Positions 63,655 to 64,000 of a DNA stretch of 64,000 bases are shown here, piece by piece; position 1 is the stretch's first letter; each line of letters begins with the position of its first letter. The DNA is from JBBRCE01 sp038205115. Lineage in GTDB: Bacteria > Planctomycetota > Planctomycetia > Pirellulales > JBBRCE01. Below the pieces are notes generated by a model. That model ran no database searches. It was not told the origin of the DNA and saw nothing but the letters and a program-made list of their open reading frames with translations. Both the position numbers and the translations under genes were made by a program. Where the stretch lies: contig JBBRCE010000012.1 in NCBI GenBank assembly GCA_038205115.1, positions 1-64,000 on the forward strand, read 5' to 3'.

Positions 63655-64000
63655 TCATGGTTTGGCGGATTCGCTGGCATGGTGCGCTTCGCTGGGCGTT
63701 TTCGTTTTTTGCCCGGCGGCGAACAGGTGGCATTCGTGGCCGAGAAACACCAAGACGGCAATACCGAGCGGGATGAGATAAAAGATGCCGCGGTAGACCA
63801 ATGTGATGCCGAGGATCTGCGCCCGCAGCCGGTTATCGTCGGCGTTGGCCAACAGGAGTTTCAGTATCGCCAACTCAACCACGCCCAAGCCGCCGGGCAC
63901 GCGTGAGATGATGACGGTAAATGTCGTCAGGCAGAACACCGCGACAAACGCGATGAACCCTTGGCGGACTTCATCCGGCAGCAGCACGTAAAAGATGCCG
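63655..64000 (-). CDS. YbhN-like (UPF0104/lysylphosphatidylglycerol synthase TM) membrane protein, C-terminal fragment
   Basis: The frame is open to the window edge (codons at 63985-63999 read GIFYV just before LLPDEVRQGF), so the start lies outside. Visible are two or three helices with the conserved segment FTVIISRVPGGLGVVELAIL, typical of the UPF0104/LPG synthase transmembrane region, followed by LGITLVYRGIFYLIPLGIAV. A charged tail of about 25 residues ends the protein. Such proteins occur with glycosyltransferases or lipid-modifying enzymes; the context is not available here. Confidence 0.75.
   Translation of the reverse strand, partial: GIFYVLLPDEVRQGFIAFVAVFCLTTFTVIISRVPGGLGVVELAILKLLLANADDNRLRAQILGITLVYRGIFYLIPLGIAVLVFLGHECHLFAAGQKTKTPSEAHHASESAKP

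Overview
The window looks like a planctomycete chromosome (Pirellulales-like). The sequence evidence is moderately high GC, several genes for prepilin-type proteins including a DUF1559 member, a sortable-surface N-terminal motif (LExRxLMSA type) on a large secreted protease, an ECF sigma factor of the planctomycete type, a very long FHA/coiled-coil protein, and many short cytoplasmic and envelope proteins of the kind found in that phylum. This taxonomic call is inference; no 16S gene is present.

Layout. Positions 1-460 hold the edge of an IS630-type insertion sequence next to a broken formylglycine-generating-enzyme-like gene. Positions 545-8477 (minus strand) hold a sugar isomerase/epimerase-like gene, a complete five-gene oligopeptide/dipeptide ABC transporter operon (binding protein, two permeases, two ATPases) and a double NIPSNAP protein. 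Positions 8632-13944 (plus) hold the SRP RNA, dnaX, ybaB/ebfC, recR and rpoN (sigma-54). Positions 14017-21536 hold a prepilin peptidase, a UbiD-family decarboxylase, a CPBP protease fused to PDZ, and a YhaN-like SMC-type ATPase. A 1.26-kb gene-poor stretch with several strong stem-loops follows.

Positions 22801-31000 are mostly metabolic: oxidoreductases, fructose-1,6-bisphosphatase and a secreted beta-helix enzyme, plus the relic of a short-chain dehydrogenase. Positions 32004-36606 hold an RpoD-like sigma factor, an acquired-looking ATPase plus DUF3226 (TOPRIM-like) pair whose second gene carries an in-frame stop, a GNAT acetyltransferase and tRNA-Arg(CCU). Positions 36714-39632 hold a Sel1/C39-peptidase gene split by a 100-bp MITE, then a PDZ protein with LEA-like charged repeats behind a sigma-54-type promoter.

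Positions 39877-47136 hold a cysteine desulfurase operon with a pseudopilin and, on the other strand, a second pseudopilin operon, a DNA glycosylase and an ECF sigma factor. Positions 47425-55612 hold the FHA/coiled-coil protein and a two-gene nitrate-reductase-like operon, again behind a sigma-54-type promoter. The right end has a DUF1559 pseudopilin, a DUF1653-cupin/DUF2293 pair, typA, an S53 protease with a long repetitive tail, and the end of a YbhN-like membrane protein.

Connections worth noting: rpoN lies in the same window as two GG-N10-GC promoters, one of them in front of molybdenum nitrate reductase genes, as expected for nitrogen control. The prepilin peptidase is the obvious processing enzyme for the three prepilin-like proteins. 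The strongest candidates for something new are the ATPase/DUF3226 pair, the precisely reversible MITE insertion and the membrane-anchored NasA-type reductase.
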